Assembly (NCBI RefSeq): GCF_001750685.1
Contig: NZ_CP017269.1
Coordinates: 1-64,000 of the forward strand
From: Geosporobacter ferrireducens
GTDB lineage: Bacteria > Bacillota > Clostridia > Peptostreptococcales > Thermotaleaceae
DNA: 64,000 bases
Direction of reading: 5' to 3'
The notes below the pieces were generated by a model. The model worked only from the letters and a program-made list of their open reading frames with translations, had not been told where the DNA came from and searched no databases. This document shows, in pieces, positions 50,587-59,549 of this stretch; position 1 is the stretch's first letter, and each line of letters begins with the position of its first letter. Position numbers and translations under genes: made by a program.

Positions 50587-51477
50587 TCAATATTCACGCT
50601 TTACGAGGTAATGCGCCATATCCGTGAAAAATTGGGCTTTTTCTCCATAGTGTTCAATTGCAGCAAGACCTTGTTGGAATAGTCTGTTTACCCTCTCGAC
50701 AGAGTAGTCTAAACCATGTATTGATGGATATGTGGCTTTTTGATTTTCCTGATCGCTTCCAACCTTTTTGCCAAGTTTCTTTTCATCACCGATAATATCT
50801 AAAATATCGTCAGTTATTTGAAAGCCTAAACCTATATTTTCGGCATAGCTTGTCAAACTTTTTAATGTTTCTGGGTCAGCACCGGAAAAAATAGCTCCTG
50901 CCCTAATGGCAGCAATAAATAATGCCCCAGTTTTACAGTTATGAATAAAATCTAGTGTATCACTATCAACCTGCGTGTTCTCGCTGTTTAAATCTACTAC
51001 TTGACCACCAATCATGCCATATACGCCGGCTGCTTTTGCAATTTCATACATGGCTGCAGTGGCATTTCGACATTGATGAGGATGATCTAAGATAGACTGC
51101 ATCATTAATTCATAGGCATAATTCAACAATCCGTCACCGGCTAAAACAGCCATGCCTTCACCATAAACTTTATGATTGGTTAGTTTGCCTCTGCGATAAT
51201 CATCATTATCCATTGCAGGCAAGTCATCGTGAATCAGAGAATAGGTATGAATCATTTCTATCCCGCAGGCAAATGGAAGGATTTTCTCCTCTTCTTCATT
51301 GACAAATTCACAAGCTGCCATCATTAAAATAGGGCGAAGTCTTTTACCTCCTGCGAAAACACTATATCGCATCGCATCAAAAACTTTGTTTTGAAGAGCT
51401 TTCTCTTTTGGCAGATATCTGTCTAAGGCTTCGTCAATGATTTGTTGTTTTTTCTTTAATATTGCCTGAAATTCCAT
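50587..51477 (-). CDS. ispA: Farnesyl diphosphate synthase (polyprenyl synthetase)
   Basis: The enzyme condenses IPP with allylic diphosphates to farnesyl or geranylgeranyl diphosphate. The first aspartate-rich motif is HDDLPAMDNDDYRRG near 83-97, with KRLRPIL upstream near 45, and the second is ITDDILDIIGDEKKLGK near 225. The 296-aa length is typical for IspA of Firmicutes. It follows xseB by 13 bp in the conserved xseA-xseB-ispA order. Confidence 0.95.
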   Translation of the reverse strand: MEFQAILKKKQQIIDEALDRYLPKEKALQNKVFDAMRYSVFAGGKRLRPILMMAACEFVNEEEEKILPFACGIEMIHTYSLIHDDLPAMDNDDYRRGKLTNHKVYGEGMAVLAGDGLLNYAYELMMQSILDHPHQCRNATAAMYEIAKAAGVYGMIGGQVVDLNSENTQVDSDTLDFIHNCKTGALFIAAIRAGAIFSGADPETLKSLTSYAENIGLGFQITDDILDIIGDEKKLGKKVGSDQENQKATYPSIHGLDYSVERVNRLFQQGLAAIEHYGEKAQFFTDMAHYLVKREY

Positions 51478-51490
51478 GTCAATCCCCCTT

Positions 51491-51733
51491 CTACTCTGCT
51501 AGCTCCTTTAGAATAAAGTCGCCATCATCTGCCTTGGCCAACATACTGATCTTTTGCTCGGCATCATCCAATAGTTGATTACAATTCTTATAAATGAGAA
51601 TTGCCTCCTCATAGAGCTTTAGGGTTTCTGCCAAAGGCAATTTCCCACTCTCTAAAGCAGAAACAATTTCTTCTAATCGAAGGATAGATGTTTCAAAGTT
51701 ATCGCTTTCACTATTTTTAAAGTTTGTATCCAT
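51491..51733 (-). CDS. xseB: Exodeoxyribonuclease VII small subunit
   Basis: The 80-aa helical protein shows the XseB core ILRLEEIVSALESGKLPLAETLKLYEEAI followed by LDDAEQKISML. Several copies bind XseA in exonuclease VII. The ATG at 51731-51733 lies 8 nt after AAGG and inside the xseA 3' end, so the two are translationally coupled. Confidence 0.95.
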   Translation of the reverse strand: MDTNFKNSESDNFETSILRLEEIVSALESGKLPLAETLKLYEEAILIYKNCNQLLDDAEQKISMLAKADDGDFILKELAE

Positions 51734-52952
51734 CAAGCAAACCTTCCCCCTTTACGATATTATCTACAGTACATGCGATACAACCATCGCTTAACATAAT
51801 ATTTATATTGTCCCCTTTGTGGATCTCCTCTATAGAAGTTAATGCTTTATGTTTTTGCAGATCCATTGTAACAGCATAACCGCGGCGGAGTGTGGCTAAG
51901 GGGTTTAAGGCTTCCAGCTTGTAGGCTGCAGCTTCTAAAGTCAGCCTTTTTTCATGCTGATAATTTTTTGCATGAAGATTGATGTCTTGATATAGTGAAT
52001 CCACCAGCTGATGCCGATCATGGATACTCCTTGTCACAAGCTGGTGGATTCGATCTGGGTCAAAGGATTGCAGTTTACTTCTCTTTTCATACAATACGTA
52101 TTGCAGGTTTTTACGGATCCGGCTGTGAAGCATATCCATTTTACTTTTTACTTCTATGAGATTGGGAACTGCCAGCTCCGCTGCCGCAGAGGGTGTAGGG
52201 GCCCTTAAATCTGCAACAAAGTCGGCGATGGTAAAATCTGTTTCATGGCCTACTGCCGAAATAACAGGAATCTGAGATGAAAAGATGCTTCTTGCTACAA
52301 TCTCTTCATTAAAAGCCCAAAGCTCTTCGATGGAGCCTCCCCCCCTTCCTGCAATGATGGCATCAATTCCAGCTATTTGATTTAAATGCTGTATGGCCGC
52401 TGCGATTTGATTACCAGCACCTTCTCCTTGGACCAGCACTGGATAAAGCAGAATGTCCACAAAGGAATTTCTACGTTTTACAACAGATAAAATATCCTGT
52501 ATAGCGGCACCGGTAGGAGATGTAACTACAGCAATCCTTCTAGGAAAAACGGGGATTTTTTTCTTATGTTCAATCTGAAAAAGTCCTTCCCTCTCAAGCT
52601 TTTCTTTAAGCTGCTCAAAGGCAACATATAATGCACCAATACCTTCTGGTTCCATTTCATTTATGTAGAGCTGGTATTGGCCATCACGTTCAAACAGAGA
52701 GACATATCCCTTTACAATAACATTTAGGCCGTTGTAAGGTTCGAATTTTATTTTCATGCAATTTTCACGAAACATAACACAGTTAATTTTACTTGTCTCA
52801 TCCTTAAGAGAAAAATAGAAATGACCACTGCCGTGATTTTTAAAATTGGAAATTTCACCTCGGAGGTAGATTTGGTTGAGAATCGGGTCCATCGTTAACA
52901 GTTTTTTTAAATAGCGATTGAGCTCTGATACAGTAAGGGTTCTTAGACGCAT
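51717..52952 (-). CDS. xseA: Exodeoxyribonuclease VII large subunit
   Basis: XseA degrades single-stranded DNA in both directions as part of exonuclease VII. The N-terminal OB fold has YLRGEISNFKNHGSGHFYFSLKD near 35-58. The catalytic domain has AVVTSPTGAAIQDI near 143, GRGGGSIEELWAFNEE and SAVGHETDFTIADFVADLRAPTPSAAAEL. The C-terminal coiled coil follows. The 411-aa length is normal. The ATG at 52950-52952 lies 7 nt after AAGGAGG. Confidence 0.95.
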   Translation of the reverse strand: MRLRTLTVSELNRYLKKLLTMDPILNQIYLRGEISNFKNHGSGHFYFSLKDETSKINCVMFRENCMKIKFEPYNGLNVIVKGYVSLFERDGQYQLYINEMEPEGIGALYVAFEQLKEKLEREGLFQIEHKKKIPVFPRRIAVVTSPTGAAIQDILSVVKRRNSFVDILLYPVLVQGEGAGNQIAAAIQHLNQIAGIDAIIAGRGGGSIEELWAFNEEIVARSIFSSQIPVISAVGHETDFTIADFVADLRAPTPSAAAELAVPNLIEVKSKMDMLHSRIRKNLQYVLYEKRSKLQSFDPDRIHQLVTRSIHDRHQLVDSLYQDINLHAKNYQHEKRLTLEAAAYKLEALNPLATLRRGYAVTMDLQKHKALTSIEEIHKGDNINIMLSDGCIACTVDNIVKGEGLLDGYKL

Positions 52953-52972
52953 GGTGCTACCTCCTTTTCTAA

Positions 52973-53932
52973 TTATGAAGCCAAATATTTTTTTAAACCC
53001 AGAAGGGCAGTACCTACTGCATGATCGGTACAAAACTCCTGCTTGCCAAAATAATATTGAACATGGTCTTGTTTTTGCTGTTTGCTTAAAGCGGTTCTAA
53101 CCACTTGACTCGAGGCTACACCGCCCATCAGCAGTACATTCTGTATATTATGCTGCTTACAACCGTAAAGTATAGCCTTGTCCAAGGATTTAGCTATACA
53201 CAAAAGCAACGCCTTTGCAATAGATCCGTAAGCTTCCGGATGTCCTCCGAGCATACGTAAAACCTTAGTTTCAACTCCCGAAAAATTGATCCAGCCATCT
53301 TTTACAGAAACAGGCAGTTCTAAGGGTGGATGCTTCTCTTGCAAAGCTGCAGCATCCAAATGTTTGCCTGCTGGAAAAGGTAAACCCATGGCAACACCCA
53401 CCCGGTCAACCAACTGTCCTGCACTAATATCTGCAGTTCCCCCTATGATCGTTGTATTGTAACCCAATGGATGAGGGAATACCTGCAATATTTCTGTAGT
53501 TCCTCCTGAAATATGTACAGCGAGGAAAGGCTTGTCAAAAGTCTTCTGAAGTGACCAAAGAGCAGCTTCCAGGTGATTTTCCTGATGGCTGGCAGTATAG
53601 CAGTTTATCCCAAGGAGGTTGGCAATAGTTTCACCAAAAGAGATACCTGCGAGAAAAACAGGCATATACGAGTCCTCCAAGGGTCTTGGTTTGCTGCTCA
53701 CAGCAACTGCTTTTATTGGATTGGCCCTGTAGCTGCTGTCTAATGCCTTTAACAGCAAGGGCATATTCTTTACATGTTGAAAAAGGGCATCTGATTGTCT
53801 CAATCCCCTTTCTCCCATCTTTACATCTAAAAGGATACGATTTTGGTAAATTAGCGAACCATCAAAATCCACGATTGCAACGGAAGTCGTATAGTTGCTG
53901 GTATCAATTCCTAGAACGCAGCCTTCCAACAT
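52973..53932 (-). CDS. TsaD/Gcp-like (Kae1-family) paralog
   Basis: The ASKHA fold is visible: LGIDTSNYTTSVAIVD at 7-22, HQENHLEAALW near 113 (HxExH in place of the HMEGH of TsaD), HISGGTTEI near 138 and LMGGVASS near 265. At 319 aa it is shorter and more divergent than true TsaD, so it is probably a second, Clostridia-typical paralog and not the tRNA t6A enzyme. Its ATG shares a base with the nusB stop (TAATG). Function unknown. Confidence 0.75.
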   Translation of the reverse strand: MLEGCVLGIDTSNYTTSVAIVDFDGSLIYQNRILLDVKMGERGLRQSDALFQHVKNMPLLLKALDSSYRANPIKAVAVSSKPRPLEDSYMPVFLAGISFGETIANLLGINCYTASHQENHLEAALWSLQKTFDKPFLAVHISGGTTEILQVFPHPLGYNTTIIGGTADISAGQLVDRVGVAMGLPFPAGKHLDAAALQEKHPPLELPVSVKDGWINFSGVETKVLRMLGGHPEAYGSIAKALLLCIAKSLDKAILYGCKQHNIQNVLLMGGVASSQVVRTALSKQQKQDHVQYYFGKQEFCTDHAVGTALLGLKKYLAS

Positions 53933-54333
53933 TATTCCCTAGTCCCGACAATATTCCCTAGAACGCCATTCACAAAGCTCCCTGATTCATCAGTACTATA
54001 GTTTTTGGCCATTTCCACGGCTTCATTGATCGAAACACTATGGGGAATATCTTCTCTATAAAGAATTTCAACTACCGCTAAACGTATGATGGACAAATCC
54101 ACCTTTGCAATCCTGTCGATTTTCCAATCCTTTGCATGACGCCCAATAACTTCATCAACCTCTTGCTGATGTTGCAAATATTTATAAAGTACATCCCGTA
54201 TGTATTCGTGATCTTTGGGTTCATCCGGATATTCTTCAATTGCCCTTTCGATAGCTTCCTTTGAAATATCACGCTGAATTTCCATTTGATAGATCAGCTT
54301 CATGGCTGTTTCTCGTGCTAATTTTCTACTCAT
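53932..54333 (-). CDS. nusB: Transcription antitermination protein NusB
   Basis: NusB binds boxA of rRNA leaders together with NusE. The 133-aa helical protein begins SRKLARETAMKLIYQMEIQRD and ends with SINEAVEMAKNYSTDESGSFVNGVLGNI, the family signature. The ATG at 54331-54333 lies 6 nt after GGAGG. It heads the downstream xseA block and follows the Asp23/AmaP/DUF2273 module, a common clostridial order. Confidence 0.95.
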   Translation of the reverse strand: MSRKLARETAMKLIYQMEIQRDISKEAIERAIEEYPDEPKDHEYIRDVLYKYLQHQQEVDEVIGRHAKDWKIDRIAKVDLSIIRLAVVEILYREDIPHSVSINEAVEMAKNYSTDESGSFVNGVLGNIVGTRE

Positions 54334-54409
54334 GCTTATCCTCCTAAAATTCACTGTCTGTAAAACCCTTTAAAGATATTTTGTCTAAAATGCAAAGATG
54401 TATGTGATT

Positions 54410-54637
54410 CTATTTCAAAGAGCCTGGTGGAAGGATTCTATCCAGCAACTCCCATATATTCTCTTTTTTATCTATTTTGCTGCCGAAAAAATATCCGATA
54501 TATACACATAGTGAAATAAAAATAGTCTTTATAAACCCTATGGTTAGGATCAAGATACTGATCAACAAACCTAAAGTGATACCAATGATTTTTCCATAAT
54601 GCTTTAAAAAAACTTCAAGGATCTGTTCTCTATTCAT
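54410..54637 (-). CDS. DUF2273 small membrane protein
   Basis: The 75-aa protein has two hydrophobic segments (about 15-50) with the conserved YGKIIGITLGLLISILILTIGF and VYIGYFFGSKIDKK. DUF2273 proteins sit next to AmaP and Asp23 and are thought to be part of the membrane-bound alkaline-shock module. The second of two ATGs gives the better distance from GAGGAGG. Confidence 0.85.
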   Translation of the reverse strand: MNREQILEVFLKHYGKIIGITLGLLISILILTIGFIKTIFISLCVYIGYFFGSKIDKKENIWELLDRILPPGSLK

Positions 54638-54654
54638 CATGATCCTCCTCGCAT

Positions 54655-55191
54655 CTATTCTACTCTTCCTTTATTGATGGTCGAGATATCCTGAATGGTC
54701 ACCTTAACTTCTTGAACCGTAATACCGGTAAACTCTTCAATATACTCCTTGATAGATTGCTGTACTTTAACCGTTGCTTCCGGGATATTGGTGTCACTAA
54801 TGGCAAGGCTCTCAATTTGAATAATGACCCCTTCTGCTACTTGTTGAACGGATGCTTTGATTTCCCGAAGGCCGGGAACACTTTTTGCGGATTTTTGAGC
54901 CATACCTTCCAAGGTATTCAGGGTAATCTTTACTTCCCCAAAGGCTGTATGCCTTATAACCGCATGCTGTTTAGAGCGATTGTAGCGCAGGCCAGAGATT
55001 AAGAACCAGATACTGACACCTAAGAAAAATAGTGGAAATAGGATATTCTGCCAGTTGTGTCTTAAGTTTTCCAACAACACCCTTGTCCACTCATAAGACC
55101 CGGTATGGAAGGGTACAACCAGTAACAAGAGGGAAAGTATCCCAATGGAAAAGCTGTACAATGTAAGAATAATTCGATCCAATAATTTCAT
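54655..55191 (-). CDS. amaP: Alkaline shock response membrane anchor protein AmaP
   Basis: Two membrane helices (about 8-28 and 48-68) are followed by a cytoplasmic Asp23-like domain with HTAFGEVKITLNTLEGMAQKSAKSVPGLREI and KVQQSIKEYIEEFTGI. AmaP anchors Asp23 at the membrane in Staphylococcus. The 178-aa length is typical. Asp23 lies immediately upstream and DUF2273 downstream. Confidence 0.9.
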   Translation of the reverse strand: MKLLDRIILTLYSFSIGILSLLLLVVPFHTGSYEWTRVLLENLRHNWQNILFPLFFLGVSIWFLISGLRYNRSKQHAVIRHTAFGEVKITLNTLEGMAQKSAKSVPGLREIKASVQQVAEGVIIQIESLAISDTNIPEATVKVQQSIKEYIEEFTGITVQEVKVTIQDISTINKGRVE

Positions 55192-55218
55192 CTTTTGTTC
55201 TCCTCTCCTTAAACATTG

Positions 55219-55252
55219 AAAGTAACCCCCTGAGGTTTCAGAGGGTTACTTT
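55219..55252 (-). terminator. Hairpin after the Asp23-family gene
   Basis: AAAGTAACCC (55219-55228) pairs with GGGTTACTTT (55243-55252). The T-run is weak, so partial termination before amaP is likely. Confidence 0.55.
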
Positions 55253-55260
55253 GATGATGG

Positions 55261-55653
55261 TTATTTTACTCTATGAGGAAACTCTTCTTCTTTATTATCT
55301 TTGTCAATGTTGACACCCTGGATGTGAATATTTACTTCAACAACCTTCAATCCAGTCATTGTTTCAATTGCTTTTTTTACACTCTCTTGAATTTGCCAAG
55401 ATACATCCGGTATTTTTGCGCCATATTCAACAATGATGAACAAGTCTACAGCAGCTTCTCGCTCTCCAACCTCTACCTTTACACCCTTAGAAAGATTTTT
55501 TCTACCGAGGATCTCAGCAATTCCACCAGCTAAGCCACCGCTCATTCCGGCAACACCAGGTACTTCTGTAGCAGCAAGACCGGCAATAATCCCAACAACC
55601 TCATCTGCAATTTTTATTTGACCATAATCTGGACTATCTAAATGATTATCCAA
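55261..55653 (-). CDS. Asp23/Gls24 family envelope stress protein
   Basis: The protein shows the Asp23 core IKIADEVVGIIAGLAATEVPGVAGMSGG near 14-40, VEVGEREAAVDLFIIVEYG near 65, and VSWQIQESVKKAIETMTGLKVVEVNIHIQGV near 90-120. It is expected to be membrane-attached through AmaP. The start is uncertain among GTG (55662) and two TTGs (55656, 55653) behind AGGGGG; 55653 gives 8-nt spacing. Confidence 0.88.
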   Translation of the reverse strand: MDNHLDSPDYGQIKIADEVVGIIAGLAATEVPGVAGMSGGLAGGIAEILGRKNLSKGVKVEVGEREAAVDLFIIVEYGAKIPDVSWQIQESVKKAIETMTGLKVVEVNIHIQGVNIDKDNKEEEFPHRVK

Positions 55654-55730
55654 CAATGACACCCCCTGCTAATATGTAAGCAATCTCTAAAGAATATTAT
55701 ACCAAAATCTATTTTCATTTACAAACCTAT

Positions 55731-56435
55731 CTAAAATTTATTTAGCACTTTGATATTGTCAAAGGGAACATTGGTCTCACGCAATACGATATCCAATATT
55801 TTTGCCATGTCAGAATCTGTTAATTTTTCAATTTCTACGATTACATTCACAGAATTATCGGTAATGAACACTAACGCATCTTCAAAACCTTTTGCCTTGA
55901 TAAGATTTTCGATGATTTTTTCCTTATTCATCGTATCGATCAGCTTCATCTTTGCATCACCAGCTGTTTTACGATTGGTTTCGTCGGACATTTGATTATT
56001 GATGATTTCATTTAATAGAGAGATCATTTTTTCTCTTTCAATACTGGTATTTAAACGGGCTTCAATAAAATAATTGGCTCGTTTAATATTCTTCTGTTGA
56101 GTAATATTTCCTTGGATCGTGGCGGCAGTTTCCTGAATCACTTCATTAACTGCATTACCCGAGCTGTCAACTACAGCCATATTGTCTTCACTGCTTTTTT
56201 CCTGATCTAATACGGGAAAAACCATTTCTCCATTCGTAGTTTCTTCAACTGCTGCATCTCCACTCATGACTTCTTCTAAGTCGATTTCAGCCAGTTTATT
56301 GACCTCGTATCGCTCAAACTCCGAAGAAGTCTCCAATAAAGAGTATTTATTAATGGCATAGTTTAAATAACTGATAAAACATAACACCAAAACCAAAGAA
56401 CCAATTAAAGCGTTTCTTCTTTTTATTTTGAACAT
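55731..56435 (-). CDS. spoIIIAH: Stage III sporulation protein AH
   Basis: SpoIIIAH is the mother-cell membrane protein that pairs with forespore SpoIIQ to form the feeding-tube channel. A single N-terminal membrane helix (about 9-27) is followed by an acidic linker. The C-terminal YscJ/FliF-like ring-building domain has YFIEARLNTSIEREKMISLLNEIINN near 122 and a final KLTDSDMAKILDIVLRETNV. The 234-aa length is usual for Clostridia. It is the last gene of the spoIIIA operon. Confidence 0.93.
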   Translation of the reverse strand: MFKIKRRNALIGSLVLVLCFISYLNYAINKYSLLETSSEFERYEVNKLAEIDLEEVMSGDAAVEETTNGEMVFPVLDQEKSSEDNMAVVDSSGNAVNEVIQETAATIQGNITQQKNIKRANYFIEARLNTSIEREKMISLLNEIINNQMSDETNRKTAGDAKMKLIDTMNKEKIIENLIKAKGFEDALVFITDNSVNVIVEIEKLTDSDMAKILDIVLRETNVPFDNIKVLNKF

Positions 56436-56447
56436 GAAAGCTCCCCC

Positions 56448-57044
56448 CTAATCAATTTTTTTTTCATATACCATTACTTTATGGGCTGGTATTTGAAAGA
56501 TGGTTTTCACAGCATCTACAAGCTCTGTTTTTACCATGACATCTCCAGCACCTTCAGCCACTACCACTACTCCCCGGATTTGTGGCTTGATTTCTTTAAT
56601 CACCAGGAGTCCTGAATTACCCGTACTGCTATTGGTTACAATGTTTTGGGTTAACTCCTCTTGGGTTGTTGTTCTCGTGCCTCCTTGTGCATCCTTTTCC
56701 TGGGTTTGTTGCTGAGACCTAGTGGTATTAGAAGCAGGAACCACTTCTACACTGCTTTCGTAAGTTACCATAACCTCCACTTGACCGACACCTTTAATTT
56801 GACTCAATATATTTTTTAGCTGTGTTTCTAAACTATCTCTATAACTTTCTACAGGGAAATTTTCACCACCTTGTTCTTGCTTTACAGCATTTCCGGCCAA
56901 ACTTCCTTCAAGCTTACCTGGAAAAAAGGTATCCCAGGTAATTAGTGCAATAATACAGATAATCACAATGGCAACTAAATTATATATCATTTTTTTATGC
57001 CCCATTTTTTGAAGCAGTTCATTAAATTTTTCGTTGATCTTCAT
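56448..57044 (-). CDS. spoIIIAG: Stage III sporulation protein AG
   Basis: SpoIIIAG forms a large ring in the outer forespore membrane. An N-terminal membrane helix (about 20-40) precedes the ring-building domain with LETQLKNILSQIKGVGQVEVMVTYESS near 73-98 and a C-terminal GVVVVAEGAGDVMVKTELVDAVKTIFQIP. Between them is a Thr/Gln-rich loop (SNTTRSQQQTQEKDAQGG). The 198-aa length is normal. Confidence 0.93.
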   Translation of the reverse strand: MKINEKFNELLQKMGHKKMIYNLVAIVIICIIALITWDTFFPGKLEGSLAGNAVKQEQGGENFPVESYRDSLETQLKNILSQIKGVGQVEVMVTYESSVEVVPASNTTRSQQQTQEKDAQGGTRTTTQEELTQNIVTNSSTGNSGLLVIKEIKPQIRGVVVVAEGAGDVMVKTELVDAVKTIFQIPAHKVMVYEKKID

Positions 57045-57062
57045 TATTCTCCAACCTTTCTC

Positions 57063-57695
57063 CTAATTTTTAGGTTCCATCTGTTCTATCGTAATCGCAT
57101 GCGGGCTGATTTCATACAGCGAAGCAAGCTCTGATTTTAACTTTTCTGATAAACCATCATCGATAGTTGCAGCAGCCTTCGCCTTCTCCCCTCCCTTGGC
57201 TACCTCAATATATATTTTAGATACTGGCAGAATAGCCGCTGAAGACTCCGGTGGCTTTTCCAATGCAGATACTGATAAATGGATATTCTTCAGCTTGCCA
57301 AAATCTTTATGGGATTTCTCTTCTACGATGTCTAAGTCCAGTGCAACTACTTTAAGTTTATTTTCTCGTTCTATTTTTGTACGCAAGTGGTTTTCAATCT
57401 TTGATTTGTAAAGTACAACAAGCTGCTGATCCTGCTCTCCCTCCAACCGTTCTAAATCATAGGCCAAGTTTTTTTGGTCCATCATTGCAGAGGTTTTAAA
57501 TATTTCTTCCTCTAGGTTAACTTTTCCTGTTGCTAACTCCAACAGAGGATTTAATACTACAAGCATAACTAAGAGCCCTACAATCATTTTGATATATTTT
57601 TTCATGTCGCTATTGGGCAGAAGTATTTCTAAAAAGGTAATAAAAATGATTACCGTTACAATATTTAAAACCCAGGTTCTTAAAAATGCCATCAT
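57063..57695 (-). CDS. spoIIIAF: Stage III sporulation protein AF
   Basis: Two N-terminal membrane helices (about 8-25 and 35-55), with the family motif NIVTVIIFITFLEILLPNSDMKKYIKMIVGLLVM, precede a soluble ring-building-like domain. The chosen ATG at 57693-57695 gives the usual start close to FLRTWVLNI; a GTG directly after the spoIIIAE stop (57704) is the alternative. It is part of the transenvelope channel. Confidence 0.92.
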   Translation of the reverse strand: MMAFLRTWVLNIVTVIIFITFLEILLPNSDMKKYIKMIVGLLVMLVVLNPLLELATGKVNLEEEIFKTSAMMDQKNLAYDLERLEGEQDQQLVVLYKSKIENHLRTKIERENKLKVVALDLDIVEEKSHKDFGKLKNIHLSVSALEKPPESSAAILPVSKIYIEVAKGGEKAKAAATIDDGLSEKLKSELASLYEISPHAITIEQMEPKN

Positions 57696-57704
57696 AAAGC
57701 TCAC

Positions 57705-58883
57705 CTACCTCATCATCAGTGTTAGATTGCCTGCCCCAACGATTACAGTGACTGCCATAAAAAACATGACTGCGACTGAAAGTACGGTGGCAAAAATGAG
57801 TACCAAGGAACTGCTCATATCATTTAAACAGCTAACCAATTGGCTATCTGTAATCGGTTCTATAATTGCTGCTGCAATCTTATAGATCACAATTAGAGAA
57901 AAGATTTTTAAAAGGGGCATGATTACGATAAATGCCAATGAAAATAAGCCAAGGGCTCCAATCGCATTTTTTAGAAGGAGTGAACAGCCGATAATGGCAT
58001 CCACAGCTTCAGAGATAAAACCACCTACTACAGGGATAAATCGATCTACTGCGAACTTAGCTGTTCGAATGGTTACCCCATCGGTAGTAGAAGCAGCAAC
58101 TCCTTGAATCGTAATAATGCCGATAAAAACCGTCAGTGTAAATCCTAATAAAACCACACAGGCTTGCTTTAATAAGGATGCCAGCTTAGAAACATGAATT
58201 TTGGAAGAAAGATTATTCACAATGGATAATATGGCAGAAAAAAATATAATTGGCATAATAATATCCTTCATCAGTGTACTGATTGTACCCACTGCTGCAA
58301 TGATAATCGGCTGAAACATAGCCGATGAAGTAATCCCTCCCATAGCCATTAACAGGGTTAATAGCAGGGGCAGCAAGGCTTGCATAAACATGACCATATC
58401 GTTGATTACTGCAATTCCCACAGCCGTAGCGATAGAAAAACTCTGTATGGCAATAGCAATAATCACGAGATAACACACGATGTAGGCCAGTTTTCCAACA
58501 GCATTGCTCTCAAAGGCATCAGAAAGATTGTTTAGAAAAGCACAGATGATTGCCAAAACAATGAGCCTGATCAACAGCATAGAGTTCGCCACAATTTCCT
58601 TGAACAAATACCTAAATAGGCCATTCATAGTATCTCTCAGAGTTAAGTTACTTTCCCCTCGAATCAGTCCACGGACACCCTCTTTTAAATCAATCTTGGG
58701 GAGATAGTTCTCCGTGTCTCCGTTGATCTGATTAATAATCTTTTCCAGATCATCTGTATTCATATTTTGAAGCTGGCTTAAGATCATATCATCAGTAATG
58801 AGATTTCCAGTATCTTGCGTCATCCCGTAAGCGCTGGTACTCATCAAAAAAAAGAATATAAGAATCAATGTCAGGCGTTTCAC
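57705..58883 (-). CDS. spoIIIAE: Stage III sporulation protein AE
   Basis: The 392-aa protein has an N-terminal signal-like segment and about eight membrane segments, with IPVVGGFISEAVDAIIGCSLLLKNAIGALG near 295-325 as the most conserved region. It is the largest membrane component of the spoIIIA channel. The GTG start lies in good distance of AGGG. Its stop codon directly abuts the spoIIIAF start region. Confidence 0.95.
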   Translation of the reverse strand: MKRLTLILIFFFLMSTSAYGMTQDTGNLITDDMILSQLQNMNTDDLEKIINQINGDTENYLPKIDLKEGVRGLIRGESNLTLRDTMNGLFRYLFKEIVANSMLLIRLIVLAIICAFLNNLSDAFESNAVGKLAYIVCYLVIIAIAIQSFSIATAVGIAVINDMVMFMQALLPLLLTLLMAMGGITSSAMFQPIIIAAVGTISTLMKDIIMPIIFFSAILSIVNNLSSKIHVSKLASLLKQACVVLLGFTLTVFIGIITIQGVAASTTDGVTIRTAKFAVDRFIPVVGGFISEAVDAIIGCSLLLKNAIGALGLFSLAFIVIMPLLKIFSLIVIYKIAAAIIEPITDSQLVSCLNDMSSSLVLIFATVLSVAVMFFMAVTVIVGAGNLTLMMR

Positions 58884-58897
58884 TTTTTATCACATCC

Positions 58898-59284
58898 CTA
58901 TGGCATTAATCTTACGATCAAATTCAGCAGTGCTACCAGAATCGGGATGGCCAGCACCATAATGAGAATCTTGCCAGCAAATTCGATTTTGGATGCTATG
59001 GCGCCCTCTCCTGCGTCTCTGCAAACCTGGGCGCCGAATTCTGAAACATATGCAATCCCAACGATCTTAAATATCGTGGTGATATAAACTAAATCAATAT
59101 CAATCTTACCTGCAACCATATTTAATACTTCCAGCACAACTGTTAATCGTGTTGCAATGAAAATAAATATGATTACTCCTGTAGCGATGCTGATCTGCAC
59201 CGCAATCTCTGGTTTTTGTTGTTTTAAAAGAATTGCCAGTATGGTGGCGACCAAACCGATGCCTACAATTTTAAATATCTCCAT
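58898..59284 (-). CDS. spoIIIAD: Stage III sporulation protein AD
   Basis: The 128-aa membrane protein has the SpoIIIAD/AC-type sequence EIFKIVGIGLVATILAILLKQQKPE and ITTIFKIVGIAYVSEFGAQVCRDAGEGAIASKIEFAGK. The ATG at 59282-59284 gives the family-typical start MEIFKIVG. It is related to SpoIIIAC, with which it probably forms the channel base. Confidence 0.94.
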   Translation of the reverse strand: MEIFKIVGIGLVATILAILLKQQKPEIAVQISIATGVIIFIFIATRLTVVLEVLNMVAGKIDIDLVYITTIFKIVGIAYVSEFGAQVCRDAGEGAIASKIEFAGKILIMVLAIPILVALLNLIVRLMP

Positions 59285-59306
59285 AACGTACCACACCTTT
59301 TATGTA

Positions 59307-59510
59307 TTAGTAAAGCTGAAACATGGTCTTTACAGTATTAAACAAATTGCTAATCAGGTTAATCACCATTAACAGGACAACAACCAAACCGGCCAAGGTA
59401 GTCATCATCGCTTGCTCCTCCCTGCCGGAGCGTGTCAGAACCAGATTCAGCACAGCAACTAATATCCCCACAGCAGCAATTTTAAATATTAAATCTACAT
59501 TGACATTCAT
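59307..59510 (-). CDS. spoIIIAC: Stage III sporulation protein AC
   Basis: The 67-aa protein consists of two membrane helices, with VDLIFKIAAVGILVAVLNLVLTRSGREEQAMM typical of SpoIIIAC. The ATG at 59508-59510 lies 7 nt after GGGGG. Confidence 0.94.
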   Translation of the reverse strand: MNVNVDLIFKIAAVGILVAVLNLVLTRSGREEQAMMTTLAGLVVVLLMVINLISNLFNTVKTMFQLY

Positions 59511-59549
59511 TGACAATCCCCCTTAAATGATGTTAATTCTATATTTTAT

